Below the pieces are notes generated by a model. The model was not told where the DNA came from, ran no database searches, and saw only the letters and a list, made by a program, of their open reading frames with translations. From assembly GCF_000500935.1 (NCBI RefSeq), contig NC_022998.1, forward strand, positions 1-64,000: a DNA stretch of 64,000 bases, read 5' to 3'. This document shows, piece by piece, positions 61,365 through 64,000 of this stretch (position 1 is the stretch's first letter; each line of letters begins with the position of its first letter). The position numbers and the translations under genes were made by a program. Origin of the DNA: Spiroplasma apis B31 (GTDB taxonomy: Bacteria > Bacillota_I > Bacilli_A > Mycoplasmatales > Mycoplasmataceae).

Positions 61365-64000
61365 ATGGCAAATAACAAACTGATAATAAAAGGTGCTAGG
61401 GAACACAACCTTAAAAATATTGATATAGAATTACCAAAAGAGAAATTAATAGTTTTTACCGGTTTATCTGGAAGTGGAAAGTCTTCACTTGCTTTTAATA
61501 CTATTTATGCAGAAGGAGAAAGAAGATATATAGAATCATTATCTTCATTCTCTAGACAATTTTTGAAGTCAGTGGAAAAACCAGATGTTGACGATATAGA
61601 AGGACTAAGTCCAGCAATCTCAATTGATCAAAAAACCACTAGTCATAACCCGCGTTCTACAGTTGGAACAACTACTGAAATACACGATCACTTAAGACTA
61701 CTTTATGCAAACGTTGGAACTCCATATTGTATTAACGGTCATGGTCCAATTCAAACTTCTTCAATCAAAGAAATAATCGATACTTTAAAAAAAGAAACGA
61801 GTGATCATGAACAATTCTTTATTTTGGCACCCGTAGTTAGAGATAAAAAGGGAACACACAAAGACTTATTCTTGAAACTAAATAAAGAAGGATTTATTAG
61901 AGCGCTAGTTAATGGCAAAATCAGAAACTTAGACGAAGACATAGAACTAGAACAAAATAAAAGACATAACATAGATATTGTGGTAGATAGATTAATTTAT
62001 CAAGAAGATGATGAAGATTTGCAATCAAGAATATATGCTGCAATTGAGGTCGGTCTTTCTTATTCTAATGGTTTAATAAAAATACAATATCCTAAAAGAA
62101 ATGATGAAACCCGTCTATTCTCAACTAAGTATTCTTGCAGTGAGTGTGGATTTATAATACCAAACCTTGAAGCAAACCTATTTTCTTTTAACAAAAAAAA
62201 TGGAGCTTGTGAAGTCTGCTCTGGTTTGGGAGTTAACTTAGAAGCTGACCCGAGCCTGATTATTCCTGATGACAACTTATCTATCAGATCAGGAGGTATT
62301 CTTTATTATAAAAATCTAGTAGACAGTCAAAACATAGAATGACAAAAGTTTAAATCTTTATGTAATTACTACTTAATAGATTTGAATCAACCCATTAACA
62401 CTTTATCTGCAAAACAAATGAAAGTCATATTATGGGGTAGTGAAGAACCAATCGAAACAAAAATAACAACTTCAAGCGGTAATGTCTATAATGCCTTCGA
62501 TTATACTGAGGGAGTTGGAAGTTTAATTGAAAGAAGATTTATTGAAACTAGTTCTGAAGAAAATAGAAAATATTATGGAAAATACATGGTATCAAAAGAG
62601 TGTAAAGCTTGTCAAGGACAACGTTTAAACCCAATTGCATTGAGTGTAAAATTAAATGGATTAAACATTGCTGAGTTTGTGAATTTAACCATCGAGGAAG
62701 AACTTAACTTTTTATTAAATTTAAAACTTACTGAACAACAAGAAAAAATAGCAAGCCTAGTCCTTCAACAACTTTTATCTAGAATAAGTTTTTTAAACGA
62801 AGTCGGTCTAAACTATTTAACACTTTCTAGAAGTGCAACCACTTTATCTGGTGGAGAGGCACAAAGAATTCGTTTAGCTAAACAACTTGGTTCGAAGCTG
62901 TCTGGGGTCCTATATGTTTTGGATGAACCTTCTATAGGATTGCACCAAAGAGATAACGACAAATTAATCAATACTTTGAAAAAGCTAAGAGATTTAGGGA
63001 ATACCCTTATAGTTGTTGAACATGATGAAGATACTATGAAAGAAGCTGATTGAATTGTTGATATTGGCCCAGGAGCCGGGACACGCGGTGGAGAAGTTAT
63101 GGCCCAAGGAACATACGAAGATATTTGTAAAAATGAAAACTCGATAACTGGACAATATTTATCTAAAAAATTATCTATACCAACACCAAAAAAACGTAGA
63201 GGTGGAAATGGGAAGAAGTTAGAAATTCTCGAAGTTACAGAAAACAACTTAAAAAAAATTGATGTGACCATACCACTTGGTAAGTTTGTAACTATTACAG
63301 GAGTAAGTGGTAGTGGTAAATCAACATTAGTTGAAGAGGTAATATACAAAGGTCTCCGTAAGGAAATAAACAATGAATTAATTAGACCTGGTAAGTACAA
63401 AAAAATGAAAGGTCACGAGAATATCGATAAAATAATTTATGTCTCACAAGACCCAATTGGTAAAACTCCTAGATCAAATCCAGCAACATATACATCTGTT
63501 TTTGATGATATTAGAGACCTTTTTGCAGAAGTCCCAGAAGCTAAAATTCGCGGATATAAAAAAGGAAGATTTAGTTTTAATGTACCAGGTGGAAGATGTG
63601 ACACTTGCCAAGGTGATGGAGTTGTTAGAGTGGATATGCAGTTTCTTGGTTTTGTGGAAGTTGTTTGTGAAACTTGTAACGGACGTAGATATAATGAAGA
63701 AACTTTACAAGTTAAATACAAAAAGAAAAATGTACACGATGTATTAAATATGACAGTAGAAGAAGCTTATGAGTTTTTTGAAAACGTTCCAAAAATTAAT
63801 CTTAAATTAAAAACAATACTTGACGTAGGTTTGGGTTACATTAAACTCGGACAAAATGCAACTACTTTGTCTGGGGGAGAAGCTCAGAGAGTTAAGTTAT
63901 CTACTTTCTTGTTAAAAAAATCAACTGGAAAAACAATGTTCTTACTTGATGAACCAACAACGGGTCTTCATATAGATGATGTAAAGCGATTAATAAAGAT
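61365..64000 (+). CDS. uvrA: Excinuclease ABC subunit A (3' end outside the window)
   Basis: Damage-recognition ATPase of nucleotide excision repair. The visible 878 codons include ABC-type Walker A GLSGSGKSS near residue 32, a first zinc finger (CSECGF ... CEVCSG), first signature LSGGEAQRIRL, first Walker B VLDEPSIGLHQRD, the second Walker A GVSGSGKST, the second zinc finger (CDTCQGDG ... CETCNG), second signature LSGGEAQRVKL and Walker B LDEPTTGLH. Two TGA Trp codons (near 62340 and 63051). Only about 60-70 C-terminal residues should be missing. Confidence 0.97.

Noticed and set aside
62813-63400. Minus-strand 195-codon open frame opposite uvrA
   Set aside because: Antisense to highly conserved UvrA motifs; open only because of codon bias on the other strand.

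Overview
The window is the replication-origin end of a Mollicute chromosome, most likely Spiroplasma or a close Entomoplasmatales relative. TGA is read as tryptophan throughout: nearly every long conserved gene contains in-frame TGA codons at expected Trp positions, beginning with codon 7 of dnaA. The DNA is AT-rich, gene order is strongly Bacillus-like, and I see no cell-wall genes. No tRNA or rRNA gene, CRISPR array, insertion sequence or prophage was found. The only RNA gene is the signal recognition particle RNA. Exact genus is inference.

Layout. 1-7 kb: dnaA, putative oriC, dnaN, gyrB, gyrA, with recF absent. 7-19 kb: serS, two perfect parS palindromes, SRP RNA, then tadA-dnaX-recR-tmk-holB-trmN6-tilS, ftsH, hslO, an orphan ABC ATPase and a DUF1904 protein. 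19-23 kb: dus, lysS, a diverged AsnA homologue and ispD. 23-26 kb: rpsF-ssb-rpsR, then rplI-dnaB. 26-30 kb is the least conserved part: a lipoprotein and a 580-residue Asn/Gln-rich protein of unknown function, then ung. 30-35 kb: an ECF transporter S component, cysS, rlmB, a SigH-like sigma factor, rpmG, secE, nusG and a cyclophilin. 35-46.5 kb: rplK, rplA, an L10-type leader with rplJ and rplL, an inserted Vat/CatB-type acetyltransferase, rpoB and rpoC. 46.6-54.6 kb: rpiB, upp and a complete F1Fo ATP synthase operon (atpIBEFHAGDC). 54.6-56.2 kb: the only minus-strand genes, a 5'-3' exonuclease and a YigZ-family protein. 56.3-64 kb: secA, uvrB and the first part of uvrA.

Most genes form compact co-directional operons that run away from the origin. 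They cover replication and repair (dnaA, dnaN, dnaX, holB, dnaB, gyrAB, ssb, recR, ung, uvrAB), transcription (rpoB, rpoC, nusG, sigma), translation, secretion and quality control (secA, secE, ftsH, hslO) and energy conversion.

Most notable points: an in-frame TAG amber codon in the middle of gyrA; a pair of parS sites beside the SRP RNA gene; an apparent duplicated domain in place of the usual zinc tail of SecA; an AsnA-like protein that seems to have lost active-site residues; a xenobiotic acetyltransferase inside the rplL-rpoB interval; Asn at the RpoB His526 position, which predicts natural rifampicin resistance; and a diverged sigma factor with no conventional start codon.
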